A stretch of DNA of 64,000 bases, from NCBI RefSeq assembly GCF_013409305.1, contig NZ_JACBZJ010000001.1, positions 2,852,001 through 2,916,000 of the forward strand, read 5' to 3'. The notes beneath the pieces are model-generated. The model made no database searches. It saw only the letters and a program-made list of their open reading frames with translations, and was not told where the DNA came from. Within the stretch, counting starts at the first letter, position 1. Every line of letters starts with the position of its first letter. A program made the position numbers and the translations under genes. This DNA comes from Cellulomonas soli (GTDB lineage Bacteria > Actinomycetota > Actinomycetes > Actinomycetales > Cellulomonadaceae). Below are positions 6,892-17,340 of this stretch, one piece after another.

Positions 6892-8570
6892 TGACTCCCG
6901 CTGAGCTCTCCCAGGCACTGCGTGCCGCCCTGCTGTCCGCCGTCGAGGACGGCACGTTCGCCCTCGCCGTCGAGGACGTCCCGGCGGAGGTCCGGGTGGA
7001 GCGACCCCGTCAGCGCGAGCACGGCGACTGGGCGTCGAACGTGGCGATGCAGCTGGCGAAGAAGGCGGGCACCAACCCGCGTGCGTTCGCCGAGGAGCTG
7101 GCGCGCCGCCTGGCGGACTTCCCCGGTGTGGCGAAGGTCGACGTGGCCGGCCCCGGGTTCCTCAACATCACGCTCGACGCGGCCGCCGCCGGCGAGCTGG
7201 CCCGCTCGGTCGTCGAGCAGGGGGCCGCGTATGGGAACAACGACACGTTCGCGGGCCTGCGGATCAACCTGGAGTTCGTCTCGGCGAACCCGACCGGCCC
7301 GATCCACATCGGTGGTGTGCGGTGGGCGGCCGTGGGCGACAGCCTGGCCCGTGTCATGGCGGCCTCGGGTGCGCAGGTCGAGCGCGAGTACTACTTCAAC
7401 GACCACGGTGCGCAGATCGACCGGTTCGCGCGCTCGCTGCTGGCCCGCGCCCGCGGGCTGGACGCGCCGGAGGACGGCTACGGCGGGCAGTACATCTCCG
7501 ACATCGCCGAGCGGGTCACCGCGATCGCGCTGGCCGACGGGCAGCCGGACCCGAAGACGCTGCCCGACGAGGAGGCCCAGGAGGTCTTCCGGGCACGTGG
7601 TGTCGAGCTCATGTTCGGCGAGATCCGCCAGTCGCTGCACGACTTCGGCGTGGACTTCGACGTGTACTTCCACGAGGACTCGCTGTACGAGTCGGGCGCG
7701 GTCGAGCGTGCGGTGGCGCGGCTGCGCGAGCTCGGGCACATCTTCGAGGCGGACGGCGCGACGTGGCTGCGCACCACGGCCTTCGGTGACGACAAGGACC
7801 GTGTGGTCCTCAAGTCGGACGGCAACGCCGCCTACATCGCCGGCGACATCGCCTACTACCTGGACAAGCGCGAGCGCGGGTTCGACCGCGTCCTGATCAT
7901 GCTGGGCGCCGACCACCACGGGTACATCGGCCGGATGATGGCCGTCTGCGCGGCGTTCGGCGACACCCCGCACGAGAACCTCGAGCTGCTGATCGGCCAG
8001 ATGGTCAACCTGGTCCGCGACGGGCAGCCGGTGCGGATGTCGAAGCGTGCGGGCACGGTCGTCACGATCGACGACCTGGTCGACGCGGTCGGTGTCGACG
8101 CCGCGCGGTACGCCTTGGCGCGCTCCTCGGCCGACTCGAGCATCGACCTCGACCTGGACCTGCTGACCCGCGCGACGAACGAGAACCCGGTGTTCTACGT
8201 GCAGTACGCGCACGCCCGCACGGTCAACGTGGCGCGCAACGCCGCGCAGTCCGGGGTGCGCCGCACCGACGGCTTCGACGCCTCGCTGCTGGACCACGAG
8301 ACGGAGTCGGTGCTGCTGGGTCAGATCGCCGAGTTGCCGCGCGTCGTGGCGCAGGCCGCCGAGCTGCGCGAACCGCACCGGGTGGCCCGCTACCTGGAGG
8401 AGCTCGCCGGGGCTTACCACAAGTGGTACGACCAGCGCCGGGTCACGCCCTTCGGCGACGAGGAGGTCTCGGACGTGCACCGCACGCGCCTGTGGCTCAA
8501 CGACGCCACCCGCCAGGTGCTGGCCAACGGTCTGGCGCTGCTGGGTGTGAGCGCGCCGGAGCGCATGTGA
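6891..8570 (+). CDS. argS: Arginyl-tRNA synthetase
   Basis: 559-residue class I aminoacyl-tRNA synthetase charging tRNA-Arg. Evidence includes the HIGH-type motif in [10 protein letters not shown] at about residues 130-140 and a KMSKR-type motif VRMSKRAGT at about 381-389. The C-terminal anticodon-binding DALR domain ends in [14 protein letters not shown], and the N-terminal extension is typical of ArgRS. Start is GTG at 6891. It heads the argS-lysA-hom-thrC-thrB cluster; its stop overlaps the lysA start (GTGA). Length matches the family. Confidence 0.97.
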   Translation: MTPAELSQALRAALLSAVEDGTFALAVEDVPAEVRVERPRQREHGDWASNVAMQLAKKAGTNPRAFAEELARRLADFPGVAKVDVAGPGFLNITLDAAAAGELARSVVEQGAAYGNNDTFAGLRINLEFVSANPTGPIHIGGVRWAAVGDSLARVMAASGAQVEREYYFNDHGAQIDRFARSLLARARGLDAPEDGYGGQYISDIAERVTAIALADGQPDPKTLPDEEAQEVFRARGVELMFGEIRQSLHDFGVDFDVYFHEDSLYESGAVERAVARLRELGHIFEADGATWLRTTAFGDDKDRVVLKSDGNAAYIAGDIAYYLDKRERGFDRVLIMLGADHHGYIGRMMAVCAAFGDTPHENLELLIGQMVNLVRDGQPVRMSKRAGTVVTIDDLVDAVGVDAARYALARSSADSSIDLDLDLLTRATNENPVFYVQYAHARTVNVARNAAQSGVRRTDGFDASLLDHETESVLLGQIAELPRVVAQAAELREPHRVARYLEELAGAYHKWYDQRRVTPFGDEEVSDVHRTRLWLNDATRQVLANGLALLGVSAPERM

Positions 8571-9940
8571 GCCTGGGTGAGCCGTGGTCGACCGGGGTGA
8601 CCCGGGGCGACGACGGTGCGTTGCGGGTGGCCGGCCTGGACGTGCGCACGCTGGCCGCGCAGCAGGGGACCCCGGCGTACGTGCTCGACGAGGCGGACCT
8701 GCGCCGTCGCGCGCGGCACTACCGCGAGGCGTTCGAGCAGGCGTTCGCGCAGGTCGGCACCGGGGTCGACGTCTACTACGCCGGCAAGGCGTTCCTGTCG
8801 GTCGCGGTCGCCCGGTGGGTGCACGAGGAGGGCCTGCGGGTCGACACGTCCACCGGCGGAGAGCTGGCCACGGCGCTGCGGGCCGGTGTGCCCGGGGTCG
8901 ACCTGGGGCTGCACGGCAACAACAAGTCCGACGCGGAGATCGAGGTCGCGCTCGAGGCGGGCGTCGGCCGGATCATCGTGGACTCCCTCGTCGAGATCGA
9001 CCGGGTGGCCGCGGCGGCCCGGGCACGTGGGGCAGAGCCCGCGCCGGTGATGATCCGGGTGACCACGGGTGTGCACGCCGGTGGGCACGAGTACATCTCG
9101 ACCGCGCACGAGGACCAGAAGTTCGGTCTGTCCATCGCCCGCGGTGCGCCCGGGGTCGACGGGGAGCCGGGCGACTCTCCGGCGATGACCGCGCTGCTGG
9201 CGGTGCTGGCCCGCCCCGAGCTGCGGCTGCTGGGCATCCACTCGCACATCGGCTCGCAGATCCTGGACCCGTCGGGGTTCACGGTGGCGGCACGCGCGGT
9301 GCTCACGCTGCGGGCGCAGCTCGCGGAGCGCACCGGTGTGCTGGTCGACGAGGTCGACCTCGGCGGCGGGTACGGCATCGCCTACCTGCCCGGTGAGGTC
9401 GCGCTCGACCCCGACCGGATCGCGAAGGAGGTCGCGTCCTCGGTCGAGGCGGTGGCCGCCGAGCTCGGCACGCCGCTGCCCCGGTTCTCGATCGAGCCGG
9501 GCCGGTCGATCGCCGGGCCTGCCGGGCTCACGCTCTACGCGGTCGGCACGGTCAAGCCCGTGCGGCTCGACGACGGCCGGGTGCGCACGTACGTCTCGGT
9601 CGACGGCGGCATGAGCGACAACATCCGGCCCGCCCTGTACGGCGCGCAGTACCACGCGGTGCTGGCCGACCGGGTCTCGACCGCGGAACCGGTCCTGGCC
9701 CGTGTGGTCGGCAAGCACTGCGAGAGCGGCGACATCGTGGTGCACGAGGTGCAGCTGCCCGGTGACGTGCAGGCCGGCGACCTGCTGGCCGTGGCGGCCA
9801 CCGGTGCGTACGGACGGTCGATGGCCTCGAACTACAACCTGGTGCCGCGCCCGCCCGTCGTCGCGGTGCGTGAGGGCGCCGCGCGCGTGCTGGTGCGGCG
9901 CGAGACGGTCGAGGACCTGCTGGCGCTCGACCAGGGCTGA
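8567..9940 (+). CDS. lysA: Diaminopimelate decarboxylase
   Basis: 457-residue PLP enzyme making lysine from meso-diaminopimelate. The N-terminal barrel has the PLP-lysine segment VYYAGKAFL, and downstream come IHSHIGSQI, the phosphate-binding GGGYGIAY and IEPGRSIAG. The C-terminal domain holds [10 protein letters not shown], with the conserved active-site cysteine, and [12 protein letters not shown]. Start is GTG at 8567 inside the argS stop; longer in-frame upstream sequence lies within argS and is rejected. The argS-lysA pairing is widespread in Actinobacteria. Confidence 0.97.
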   Translation: MSLGEPWSTGVTRGDDGALRVAGLDVRTLAAQQGTPAYVLDEADLRRRARHYREAFEQAFAQVGTGVDVYYAGKAFLSVAVARWVHEEGLRVDTSTGGELATALRAGVPGVDLGLHGNNKSDAEIEVALEAGVGRIIVDSLVEIDRVAAAARARGAEPAPVMIRVTTGVHAGGHEYISTAHEDQKFGLSIARGAPGVDGEPGDSPAMTALLAVLARPELRLLGIHSHIGSQILDPSGFTVAARAVLTLRAQLAERTGVLVDEVDLGGGYGIAYLPGEVALDPDRIAKEVASSVEAVAAELGTPLPRFSIEPGRSIAGPAGLTLYAVGTVKPVRLDDGRVRTYVSVDGGMSDNIRPALYGAQYHAVLADRVSTAEPVLARVVGKHCESGDIVVHEVQLPGDVQAGDLLAVAATGAYGRSMASNYNLVPRPPVVAVREGAARVLVRRETVEDLLALDQG

Positions 9941-10004
9941 ACCGGCCGGTCCCGTCCCTGCCGACCAGCGTCCGGACACGGGCCCGTGCGCCGGGGTCGG
10001 CCTC

Positions 10005-10010
10005 TATCCT
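10005..10010 (+). promoter_or_regulatory. Possible -10 element before hom
   Basis: TATCCT lies 67 bases before the hom GTG in the 137-base gap after lysA, consistent with a separate promoter for hom-thrC-thrB. No convincing -35 hexamer was seen. Confidence 0.35.
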
Positions 10011-10077
10011 GGGCCCGGCACCCGCACCCGTCGTCCGGACGTCGCGCGTGCCCATCCGTTCGTCGAGAGGGACAGCC

Positions 10078-11430
10078 GTGACCGCAACCGCACCCCAGGG
10101 TGACCGTCACGCGCCGTTGCGCGTCGCCGTGCTGGGCTGCGGCGTGGTCGGCACGCAGGTCGTGCGGCTGCTCACGACGCAGGCGGACGACCTCGCCGCC
10201 CGGGTCGGGGCGCCGTTGCAGCTCGTCGGGGTGGCCGTGCGCGACACGAGCGTCGAGCGCGACCCGGTCGTCGACCCGGCGCTGCTGACGGCCGACGCCG
10301 AGGGCCTGGTCACCCGGGCGGACGTCGTCGTGGAGGTCATGGGCGGCATCGAGCCGGCGCGCGGCCTGATCCTGCGGGCCATCGAGCACGGCGCCGCGGT
10401 CGTCACCGCCAACAAGGCGCTGCTCGCGCAGGACGGTCCGACGCTGTACGCGGCCGCCGACGCCGCGGGCGTGGACCTGTACTTCGAGGCCGCCGTCGCC
10501 GGCGCCATCCCGATCGTGCGCCCCGTGCGCGAGTCGCTCGTCGGCGACCGGATCCGGCGCGTGCTGGGCATCGTCAACGGCACGACCAACTACGTGCTCG
10601 ACAAGATGGCCACCGAGGGGCTCGACCTGGAGCAGGCCGTCAAGGAGGCGCAGGCCCTGGGCTACGCCGAGGCCGACCCGACGGCCGACGTCGAGGGCTA
10701 CGACGCCGCTGCGAAGGCCGCGATCCTCGCCTCGCTCGCGTTCCACACCCGCGTCTCGCTCGACGACGTCGACCGCGAGGGCATCACCGCCCTGACGGCC
10801 GACGACGTCGCGTGGGCCGCCCGCACCGGTCACGTGCTCAAGCTGCTCGCCATCGCCGAGCGCGGCGAGGCCGAGGACGGCACCCCGGGCGTGCAGGTCC
10901 GGGTGCACCCCGCGTTGGTGCCCGCCTCGCACCCGCTGGCCGGTGTGCGCGGGGCGTTCAACGCGGTGTTCGTCGAGGCCGAGGCCGCCGGCGAGCTCAT
11001 GTTCTACGGCCGTGGCGCGGGCGGTGCGCCGACTGCGTCCGCGGTGCTCGGTGACGTCGTCTCGGTCGCCCGTCACCGCGTGCTGGGTGGCCGGGGTCCG
11101 GTCGAGTCCTCCTACGCCGACCTGCCCGTGCTGCCGGCCGAGGCGGCCCGCACCCGCTACCAGATGCGCCTCGACGTGGTCGACCGCCCGGGGGTGCTCG
11201 CGCAGGTCGCGGCGGTGCTGGCCGAGCACGGGGTGTCCATCGAGGCCGTGCGGCAGACGCCGGTCGGCGACGACGCGCTCGAGAACGCGCTGGCCGCCGG
11301 GGAGATCGCCCGGCTGGTCATCACCACGCATGCCGCGACCGAACGCGCGCTGCGCGGCACGGTCGAGTCGATCGAGGGGCTCGACGTCGTGCGTCGGGTC
11401 ATCTCCGTCCTGCGAGTCGAAGGAGCCTGA
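10078..11430 (+). CDS. hom: Homoserine dehydrogenase
   Basis: 450 residues, reducing aspartate semialdehyde to homoserine, the branch toward threonine and methionine. The NAD(P)-binding motif is [11 protein letters not shown] near the N-terminus; the catalytic region includes [24 protein letters not shown] and [21 protein letters not shown]-terminal ACT domain ([17 protein letters not shown]) suggests threonine feedback inhibition. GTG start at 10078 with GAGAGGGA upstream. The stop overlaps the thrC ATG by one base (TGATG). Confidence 0.97.
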   Translation: MTATAPQGDRHAPLRVAVLGCGVVGTQVVRLLTTQADDLAARVGAPLQLVGVAVRDTSVERDPVVDPALLTADAEGLVTRADVVVEVMGGIEPARGLILRAIEHGAAVVTANKALLAQDGPTLYAAADAAGVDLYFEAAVAGAIPIVRPVRESLVGDRIRRVLGIVNGTTNYVLDKMATEGLDLEQAVKEAQALGYAEADPTADVEGYDAAAKAAILASLAFHTRVSLDDVDREGITALTADDVAWAARTGHVLKLLAIAERGEAEDGTPGVQVRVHPALVPASHPLAGVRGAFNAVFVEAEAAGELMFYGRGAGGAPTASAVLGDVVSVARHRVLGGRGPVESSYADLPVLPAEAARTRYQMRLDVVDRPGVLAQVAAVLAEHGVSIEAVRQTPVGDDALENALAAGEIARLVITTHAATERALRGTVESIEGLDVVRRVISVLRVEGA

Positions 11431-12518
11431 TGGCCCACCAGTGGCGCGGCATCATCGCCGAGTACGCCGACCGCCTGCCCGAGCACGTCCGTCGCACCGT
11501 GGTGACGCTGGGGGAGGGCGGCACGCCGCTCGTCCCCGCGCCGGTGCTCTCGCAGCGCACGGGTGCGCAGGTGTTCCTCAAGGTCGAGGGCATGAACCCG
11601 ACCGGTTCCTTCAAGGACCGCGGCATGACGACCGCGATCTCGGCCGCGGCCGACCGCGGTGCCCGAGCCGTGGTGTGCGCCTCGACGGGCAACACCTCGG
11701 CGTCGGCCGCCGCCTACGCCACGCGCGCCGGCATGGTCTGCGCGGTGCTCGTGCCCGACGGCAAGATCGCGATGGGCAAGCTCAGCCAGGCCGTCGCGCA
11801 CGGTGCCCGCCTGCTGCAGGTCGACGGCAACTTCGACGACTGCCTCGTGGCCGCCCGCAAGCTCGCCGAGGCCCACCCGGTCGAGCTGGTGAACTCGGTC
11901 AACCCCGACCGCATCGAGGGGCAGAAGACCGCGTCGTTCGAGGTCGTCGACGTGCTGGGCGACGCGCCCGACATCCATGTGCTGCCCGTCGGCAACGCCG
12001 GCAACATCACGGCCTACTGGCGCGGCTACCGCGAGTACGCGGGTCTGGACGCCGGTGCGGCGCACACTGCGGTCGCGACCCGGACCCCGGCCATGTGGGG
12101 CTTCCAGGCCGCCGGTGCCGCCCCGATCGTGGCGGGTCACCCGATCACCGAGCCGGAGACCATCGCCACGGCCATCCGGATCGGCAACCCCGCCTCCTGG
12201 ACGCAGGCCGAGCAGGCGCGCGACGTCTCCGGCGGGCTCATCGAGGCCGTGACCGACGAGGAGATCCTCGCCGCGCACCGGGTGCTGTCCGCCCAGGAGG
12301 GCGTGTTCGTCGAGCCGGCGTCCGCCGCCGGCGTGGCGGGTCTGCTGCGCCTGTCGGACGAGGGCCGGGTTCCCTCGGGTGCACGCATCGTCATCACGGT
12401 GACCGGGCACGGCCTGAAGGACCCGCAGTGGGCGCTGCGCACGCCGGACGGCAGCGAGGTCACCCCGCTGCGGGTCACGGCGGACGTCGTGTCCATCGCC
12501 GACGCCCTCGGCCTGTAG
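11430..12518 (+). CDS. thrC: Threonine synthase
   Basis: 362-residue PLP enzyme converting O-phosphohomoserine to threonine. The PLP lysine lies in [11 protein letters not shown] at about residues 52-62; a serine/threonine-rich phosphate pocket follows ([15 protein letters not shown]), and [12 protein letters not shown] binds the cofactor phosphate. Length fits the short, Mycobacterium-type ThrC. Translation is coupled to hom through TGATG, with GAAGGAG upstream. The thrB gene follows after five bases. Confidence 0.97.
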   Translation: MAHQWRGIIAEYADRLPEHVRRTVVTLGEGGTPLVPAPVLSQRTGAQVFLKVEGMNPTGSFKDRGMTTAISAAADRGARAVVCASTGNTSASAAAYATRAGMVCAVLVPDGKIAMGKLSQAVAHGARLLQVDGNFDDCLVAARKLAEAHPVELVNSVNPDRIEGQKTASFEVVDVLGDAPDIHVLPVGNAGNITAYWRGYREYAGLDAGAAHTAVATRTPAMWGFQAAGAAPIVAGHPITEPETIATAIRIGNPASWTQAEQARDVSGGLIEAVTDEEILAAHRVLSAQEGVFVEPASAAGVAGLLRLSDEGRVPSGARIVITVTGHGLKDPQWALRTPDGSEVTPLRVTADVVSIADALGL

Positions 12519-12523
12519 GGCGG

Positions 12524-13495
12524 ATGGCGGTGCGCCTGCGTGCGGACCACGTCCGCGTCCGTGTCCCTGCGACGAGCGCGAACCTGGGTCCCGGCTTCGA
12601 CGCCCTCGGCCTGGCCCTCGGCCTGCACGACGAGCTCGAGGTCCGGGCGCTGGGTGGCCCGGGCGTGCGGGTCGAGGTCACGGGTGAGGGCGCAGGCCAG
12701 GTGCCCGACGACGAGAGCCACCTGGTGGTGCGGGCCCTGCGGGTCGCGCTCGACCACGTCGGTGCCCCGCAGGCCGGGCTGCACCTGATCTGCCGGAACC
12801 GGATCCCGCACGGCCGCGGGCTCGGCTCGTCCGCCGCGGCCGTGGTCGCCGGGCTGGTGGCTGCCCGTGCGCTCGTCTCGGAGCCGGGGGTGCTCGACGA
12901 CGACGTGGTCCTCGACCTGGCGACGGGTATGGAGGGGCACCCGGACAACGCGGCGCCGGCCCTGCTCGGTGGCGCGACGGTCGCCTGGACGCAGGACGGA
13001 CCCGCCGGTGCGCCCTCGGTGGTACGGGCAGCGGCCCTCGCGGTGCACCCGGACGTCGTGCCCGTCGCGATCGTCCCCTCGGTGCACCTGTCGACGCGGA
13101 CGGCGCGCGGCGTGCTCCCGACCACCGTGCCGCACACCGACGCGGCGTTCCAGGCCTCGCGTGCGGCACTGCTGGTCGAGGCGCTCGGCCGCCGGCCCGA
13201 CCTGCTGCTGCCGGCGACGCAGGACCGCCTGCACCAGGAGTACCGCCGTGCGGTGATGCCGGACTCGCTCGCGCTCGTCGACGCGCTCCGTGCGCGCGGT
13301 GTCGCCGCGGTCGTCTCGGGTGCGGGGCCGACCGTGCTCGTGCTGGCCCGCCGCACCGGCGCGGCTCCGGACGGCACCGTGACCACGGACGCGGACGACG
13401 CCGTGGACGCGGCGTTCGGTGGTGCCATGACCGGCTGGCGCATCCTCCCGCTCCCGGTCGACGTCACCGGCGCACAGGCGTCGGCGCTGGGCTGA
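12524..13495 (+). CDS. thrB: Homoserine kinase
   Basis: 323-residue GHMP-family kinase that phosphorylates homoserine before ThrC acts. The GHMP ATP-binding motif is GRGLGSSAAAVVAG at about residues 95-108, preceded by the N-terminal VPATSANLGPGFDALGLAL typical of ThrB and followed by EGHPDNAAPALLGG. A C-terminal VSGAGPTVLVLA completes the fold. ATG at 12524 with AGGGCGG before it; longer upstream reading in the same frame runs through hom/thrC DNA and is not real. Confidence 0.96.
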   Translation: MAVRLRADHVRVRVPATSANLGPGFDALGLALGLHDELEVRALGGPGVRVEVTGEGAGQVPDDESHLVVRALRVALDHVGAPQAGLHLICRNRIPHGRGLGSSAAAVVAGLVAARALVSEPGVLDDDVVLDLATGMEGHPDNAAPALLGGATVAWTQDGPAGAPSVVRAAALAVHPDVVPVAIVPSVHLSTRTARGVLPTTVPHTDAAFQASRAALLVEALGRRPDLLLPATQDRLHQEYRRAVMPDSLALVDALRARGVAAVVSGAGPTVLVLARRTGAAPDGTVTTDADDAVDAAFGGAMTGWRILPLPVDVTGAQASALG

Positions 13496-13534
13496 CTTGG
13501 CTCCGCGCACCCGACACCGGGCAGCAGGCAGCGG

Positions 13535-13543
13535 TGCTATTGT
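13535..13543 (+). promoter_or_regulatory. Extended -10 promoter of rho
   Basis: TG-C-TATTGT at 13535-13543 is a good extended -10 element. Transcription from about 13550 would give a leader of roughly 230 bases before the rho GTG. Long leaders on rho are often used for autogenous termination control; here that is inference. Confidence 0.45.
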
Positions 13544-13778
13544 CGGGGCGTTCCCCGGGGCTCGTCTTGTACCTGCGCCCCTCCTCCCGTCCGTCGGCTC
13601 TTGGTCGTGCGTGCCCGGGACGGTGGACCAGTGAGAGCTGACCAGCCGGGAGCATTCCAGCTCGTGTGCGTGGACGTCGTCGTACGCCGCATGCGTGCCC
13701 CCACACCACCCCGGACCACTCCGGGGTCAGGCCGACGCCCATGCAGGGCGCGTGCCTCCGACGAGGGAAGGGTCCTTC

Positions 13779-15968
13779 GTGACTGACACCATCGAACCCG
13801 CCGTGAGCACCTCCGGCGGGTCCGCCCCGAGCGGCTCGATCGCCGCTCTGCGCCTGCCGGAGCTGCAGGCGCTCGCGTCCCAGCTGGGCGTGAAGGGCAC
13901 CTCCAAGATGCGCAAGGGCGATCTCGTCCAGGCCATCTCCGCCGCCCGCGGCGGCTCGCGCCCCCAGGCGCTCGAGCCGCGCCGGACCGGCGAGACCGTC
14001 GCGGTCGCCGAGACCACCGGTCGCACCCGCAGCCGTGCCCAGGCCCCGGTCCCGGCCACCGAGTCCACGCCGAACCAGGCCCCGGCTCAGTCCTCGGCCC
14101 AGGCACCGACACAGGTTCCGGCGGCCACCGCGCCGGCCGAGGAGCGCGCACCGCGAGTCGCGGCGTCGAACGAGCCCGCCGGTTCCGACGACGCGAGCGC
14201 GACACGCGCTCGTCAGGGTCGCGCGGGCCGCGGCGACGTCCTGGCCGGCCTCGAGGCCGCGCTGGACGCCCGCACGTCCGAGGGCGACCGCCGTGAGGAC
14301 GACCGTGCGGCGCGCGCCGCCGAGGCCGTCGGTGCCGTGACCGGCGAGCGCCGTTCGCGCCGCGCGGGCCGAGGCGTCGGCGCCCCGCGTGGTGACGGCG
14401 AACAGGTCGAGCCCGCCCAGCAGAACGGTCAGCAGCCGGTCGCCCGCGCGGACGAGCAGACCGAGGGTCGCGCGCAGCGTGACCAGCAGCGCCCGCTGCG
14501 TGAGGGCGGCCAGGCGCGCCAGCAGGTGAACCAGCAGGGCAGCCAGCAGGGCACGGCGCAGGGCAACCAGACGGCCGCGCAGCAGAGCGGTCAGCAGGCT
14601 CCGCAGCGCGACGGCCAGCAGACCCAGCCCGGCGGCTACGACGACGGCGACGAGCGTGGCGGCCGCCGTCGGCGCTCGCGTGACCGCTACCGCGACCGTG
14701 ACCGCGACCGCAAGCGCGGCCGTACGCGCCCGGGCGCGGGCGAGCTCGCCGGCCTGGACGACATCGAGGTCACCGAGGACGACGTCCTGCTTCCCGTGGC
14801 GGGCATCCTCGACGTGCTCGACTCCTACGCCTTCGTGCGCACCTCGGGCTACCTGCCGGGCGCGAACGACGTCTACGTCTCGCTCGGTCAGGTCAAGAAG
14901 TCCGGCCTGCGCCGCGGCGACGCGATCACGGGCGCGGTGCGTCAGCCGCGCGAGGGCGAGCAGCCCCCGCCGCTGCAGGGCAACCGCCCGAACAAGTTCA
15001 ACGCGCTGGTGCGCCTGGACACCGTCAACGGCATGGCACCCGACGAGGCGCGCAACCGTCCGGAGTTCACCAAGCTCACGCCCCTGTACCCCCAGGAGCG
15101 GCTGCGTCTCGAGAGCGACGTGACCCGTCTGACGCCGCGCGTGATCGACATCGTCGCGCCGATCGGCAAGGGTCAGCGCGGCCTCATCGTCGCGCCGCCC
15201 AAGGCCGGCAAGACGATCATCATGCAGCAGATCGCGAACGCCATCACGACCAACAACCCTGAGGTCCACCTCATGGTCGTGCTCGTGGACGAGCGGCCCG
15301 AAGAGGTCACCGACATGGAGCGGACGGTCAAGGGCGAGGTCATCGCCTCGACGTTCGACCGCCCCGCCTCGGACCACACGATCGTCGCCGAGCTGGCCAT
15401 CGAGCGCGCCAAGCGCCTGGTCGAGCTGGGTCAGGACGTCGTCGTGCTGCTCGACTCGCTGACGCGTCTGTCGCGGGCGTACAACCTGGCGGCGCCCGCC
15501 TCGGGCCGCATCCTGTCCGGTGGTGTGGACGCCTCGGCGCTGTACCCGCCCAAGCGGTTCTTCGGCGCGGCGCGCAACATCGAGAACGGTGGCTCGCTGA
15601 CGATCCTCGCCTCGGCGCTCGTGGAGACCGGTTCCAAGATGGACGAGGTCATCTTCGAGGAGTTCAAGGGCACCGGGAACATGGAGCTGCGCCTGTCGCG
15701 CTCCCTGGCCGACAAGCGGATCTTCCCGGCGGTCGACGTCAACGCCTCGGGCACGCGGCGCGAGGAGATCCTCATCGCACCCGACGAGCTCAAGATCATC
15801 TGGAAGCTGCGTCGCGTCATGGGGGCGCTCGACCAGCAGCAGGCGATCGAGCTGCTCATCGGCAAGCTGCGCGACACGAAGTCCAACGTCGAGTTCCTGC
15901 TGCAGGTGCAGAAGACGACGCCGGGCGGACCGGGCGCGGACGAGAAGTCCGGCCGCGTCGTCATCTGA
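13779..15968 (+). CDS. rho: Transcription termination factor Rho, with long N-terminal disordered region
   Basis: 729-residue hexameric RNA helicase/ATPase. Residues about 20-60 form the Rho N-terminal helix domain (LPELQALASQLGVKGTSKM and following). Residues about 65-320 are a low-complexity Ala/Pro/Gln/Arg/Gly-rich region with many QQ and Arg-Asp repeats. The RNA-binding fold follows (GILDVLDSYAFVRTSGYLPG), then Walker A APPKAGKT near residue 472, Walker B VVLLDSLTR, and a C-terminus ending KSGRVVI. Start GTG at 13779 with GAGGGAAGG upstream. E. coli Rho has 419 residues, so about 300 are extra; large insertions are common in actinobacterial Rho. Confidence 0.97.
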   Translation: MTDTIEPAVSTSGGSAPSGSIAALRLPELQALASQLGVKGTSKMRKGDLVQAISAARGGSRPQALEPRRTGETVAVAETTGRTRSRAQAPVPATESTPNQAPAQSSAQAPTQVPAATAPAEERAPRVAASNEPAGSDDASATRARQGRAGRGDVLAGLEAALDARTSEGDRREDDRAARAAEAVGAVTGERRSRRAGRGVGAPRGDGEQVEPAQQNGQQPVARADEQTEGRAQRDQQRPLREGGQARQQVNQQGSQQGTAQGNQTAAQQSGQQAPQRDGQQTQPGGYDDGDERGGRRRRSRDRYRDRDRDRKRGRTRPGAGELAGLDDIEVTEDDVLLPVAGILDVLDSYAFVRTSGYLPGANDVYVSLGQVKKSGLRRGDAITGAVRQPREGEQPPPLQGNRPNKFNALVRLDTVNGMAPDEARNRPEFTKLTPLYPQERLRLESDVTRLTPRVIDIVAPIGKGQRGLIVAPPKAGKTIIMQQIANAITTNNPEVHLMVVLVDERPEEVTDMERTVKGEVIASTFDRPASDHTIVAELAIERAKRLVELGQDVVVLLDSLTRLSRAYNLAAPASGRILSGGVDASALYPPKRFFGAARNIENGGSLTILASALVETGSKMDEVIFEEFKGTGNMELRLSRSLADKRIFPAVDVNASGTRREEILIAPDELKIIWKLRRVMGALDQQQAIELLIGKLRDTKSNVEFLLQVQKTTPGGPGADEKSGRVVI

Positions 15969-15986
15969 CGCTCGTCCGTCCTGCCA

Positions 15987-16028
15987 GGCGACGGCCTCGT
16001 CCTCCTTCCGGGGGTCGGGGCCGTCGCC
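15987..16028 (+). terminator. Stem-loop after rho
   Basis: GGCGACGGCC (15987-15996) pairs perfectly with GGCCGTCGCC (16019-16028) across a 22-base loop, 18 bases after the rho stop and before the convergent APH-like gene. No T-run follows, as is usual in high-GC actinobacteria. Confidence 0.6.
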
Positions 16029-16093
16029 GTGTCACCAGGGCCGTGGCCTCGCGGACCCGGCGACAGCCGGCCGGTGCGGCCGGGAGCGGGTTC

Positions 16094-16951
16094 TCAGGAC
16101 AGGTCCCACAGCAGGCGGTAGTAGGCGCTCTTGCGAGGGTCGGCGGCGATGCCGTAGGCGTCGAGGAGCTCGGCCTCCAGGCCCGGCACGTCGGTGCCGA
16201 AGTTCCAGCCGAGCGACCAGGTCGCGACCGCCAGGTCGGCCCACCGGTCCGCGACGCCGAGCCGCCCCAGGTCCACCAGACCCGCCCAGCGCCCGGCAGC
16301 GTCGATCAGCGTGTTGGGTGCGCACGCGTCGCCGTGGCAGACGACCGGATCAGGCTCGGGAACGTCGGCGAGCAGGGCGAGCGCACGGGTGGCGTCGAGC
16401 GAGCGGTGCTCGGGATGCCAGGTCGAGGGACCCTCACCCGCTGCGACCCGGCCGCGTGCGGCCGCGAGCCGCTGCTCGGCCGACCACACGAACGGGCACG
16501 AGGCGACCGGTGCCGCGTCGTGCAGCCGTCGCAGCCCCGCACCGATCGCCCGGGCCGCGGTCCGGGGCTCGGCCCGCCACCGGTCGGCGACCGCCGGGTC
16601 GGCGTCGATCGCGCGGGTCACGAGCCACGCCCCGGAGCCGTCGGAGCCGTGCGTGACGACGTCAGGCACCCGGACCCCGGGCACCTGCTCCGCGACCCAC
16701 GCCAGCCGCTGCGCCTCCGCCTCGAGATCGGGGCCGTCGGCGGGGGACCACTTCAGGTAGAGGGTGGGTCGCCCGTCAGGGTCGAGAGCACGCCACGTGA
16801 ACCCGCCGGCCTCGTTGTGCCAGACCGCCTCGAGCGGTGCGCCGACGGCGAACCGGGCCACGGCCGCCGGGACCGGCACGTCCGACGCGGGCGGCCCGGC
16901 CAGCCGAGGTTCCGTGTCGCGGCCACGGGTGCGTGCGTCTGGTCCCGGCAT
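16094..16951 (-). CDS. APH(3')-family aminoglycoside phosphotransferase-like kinase
   Basis: 285 residues. The catalytic loop [11 protein letters not shown] and the metal-binding segment [20 protein letters not shown] carry the H-G-D-x(4)-N and D-x-G-R-x-G-x-A-D-R patterns typical of aminoglycoside 3'-phosphotransferases. The C-terminus [10 protein letters not shown] also resembles the family's FYRLLDEF end. APH(3') enzymes (264-271 residues) phosphorylate the 3'-hydroxyl of kanamycin/neomycin-type drugs; true activity here is unproven. ATG at 16951. The gene lies opposite in direction inside the usually contiguous rho-rpmE pair. Its GC-rich codon use matches the chromosome, so any acquisition is old. 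Confidence 0.85.
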   Translation of the reverse strand: MPGPDARTRGRDTEPRLAGPPASDVPVPAAVARFAVGAPLEAVWHNEAGGFTWRALDPDGRPTLYLKWSPADGPDLEAEAQRLAWVAEQVPGVRVPDVVTHGSDGSGAWLVTRAIDADPAVADRWRAEPRTAARAIGAGLRRLHDAAPVASCPFVWSAEQRLAAARGRVAAGEGPSTWHPEHRSLDATRALALLADVPEPDPVVCHGDACAPNTLIDAAGRWAGLVDLGRLGVADRWADLAVATWSLGWNFGTDVPGLEAELLDAYGIAADPRKSAYYRLLWDLS

Positions 16952-17118
16952 GCGTCGAGCGTAGGCGGACCGGTCGGGCACGCCCCGGGCCGTTCGGCGC
17001 AGCAGACCCGGCGGATGATTTCGGGCCCCGCCATGGTTCTGGCAGAATGTCCTGCTGGTCTCCGGTTCACGTGCGCCATCCGTCGCACGACCCGGCGGCA
17101 TCCCTGAAGGAGAACCCC

Positions 17119-17331
17119 GTGAAGTCTGACATCCACCCGCAGTACGTGGTCACCCAGGTGACCTGTACCTGTGGCAGCACGTTCGTGACGCGCTCGACCG
17201 TGACCTCCGGCGAGATCCGCGCCGACGTCTGCAGCGCCTGCCACCCGTTCTACACGGGCAAGCAGAAGATCCTCGACACCGGTGGCCGCGTGGCCCGGTT
17301 CGAGGCGCGCTACGGCAAGAAGGCCCAGTAG
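17119..17331 (+). CDS. rpmE: 50S ribosomal protein L31, zinc-binding form
   Basis: 70-residue ribosomal protein of the large subunit. It begins [10 protein letters not shown] and has the four cysteines of the zinc-binding (C+) type: C16, C18, C38 and C41. This form is usually replaced by a cysteine-free paralogue under zinc starvation. GTG start at 17119 with a strong GAAGGAGAA. It precedes prfA, as in other Actinobacteria, with a large hairpin between them. Confidence 0.97.
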   Translation: MKSDIHPQYVVTQVTCTCGSTFVTRSTVTSGEIRADVCSACHPFYTGKQKILDTGGRVARFEARYGKKAQ

Positions 17332-17340
17332 CACCCTCGC

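Noticed and set aside
6765..8480. 571-residue open frame antisense to argS
   Set aside because: Arg/Val/His-rich shadow translation caused by high GC3; argS on the other strand has full family motifs.
10078..12530. Riboswitch or attenuator for threonine/lysine genes
   Set aside because: The gaps before hom and inside the cluster are short and show no recognisable aptamer or leader peptide.
13601..13786. 61-residue frame in the rho leader
   Set aside because: It overlaps the rho start out of frame and has no ribosome-binding site; a leader peptide cannot be supported.
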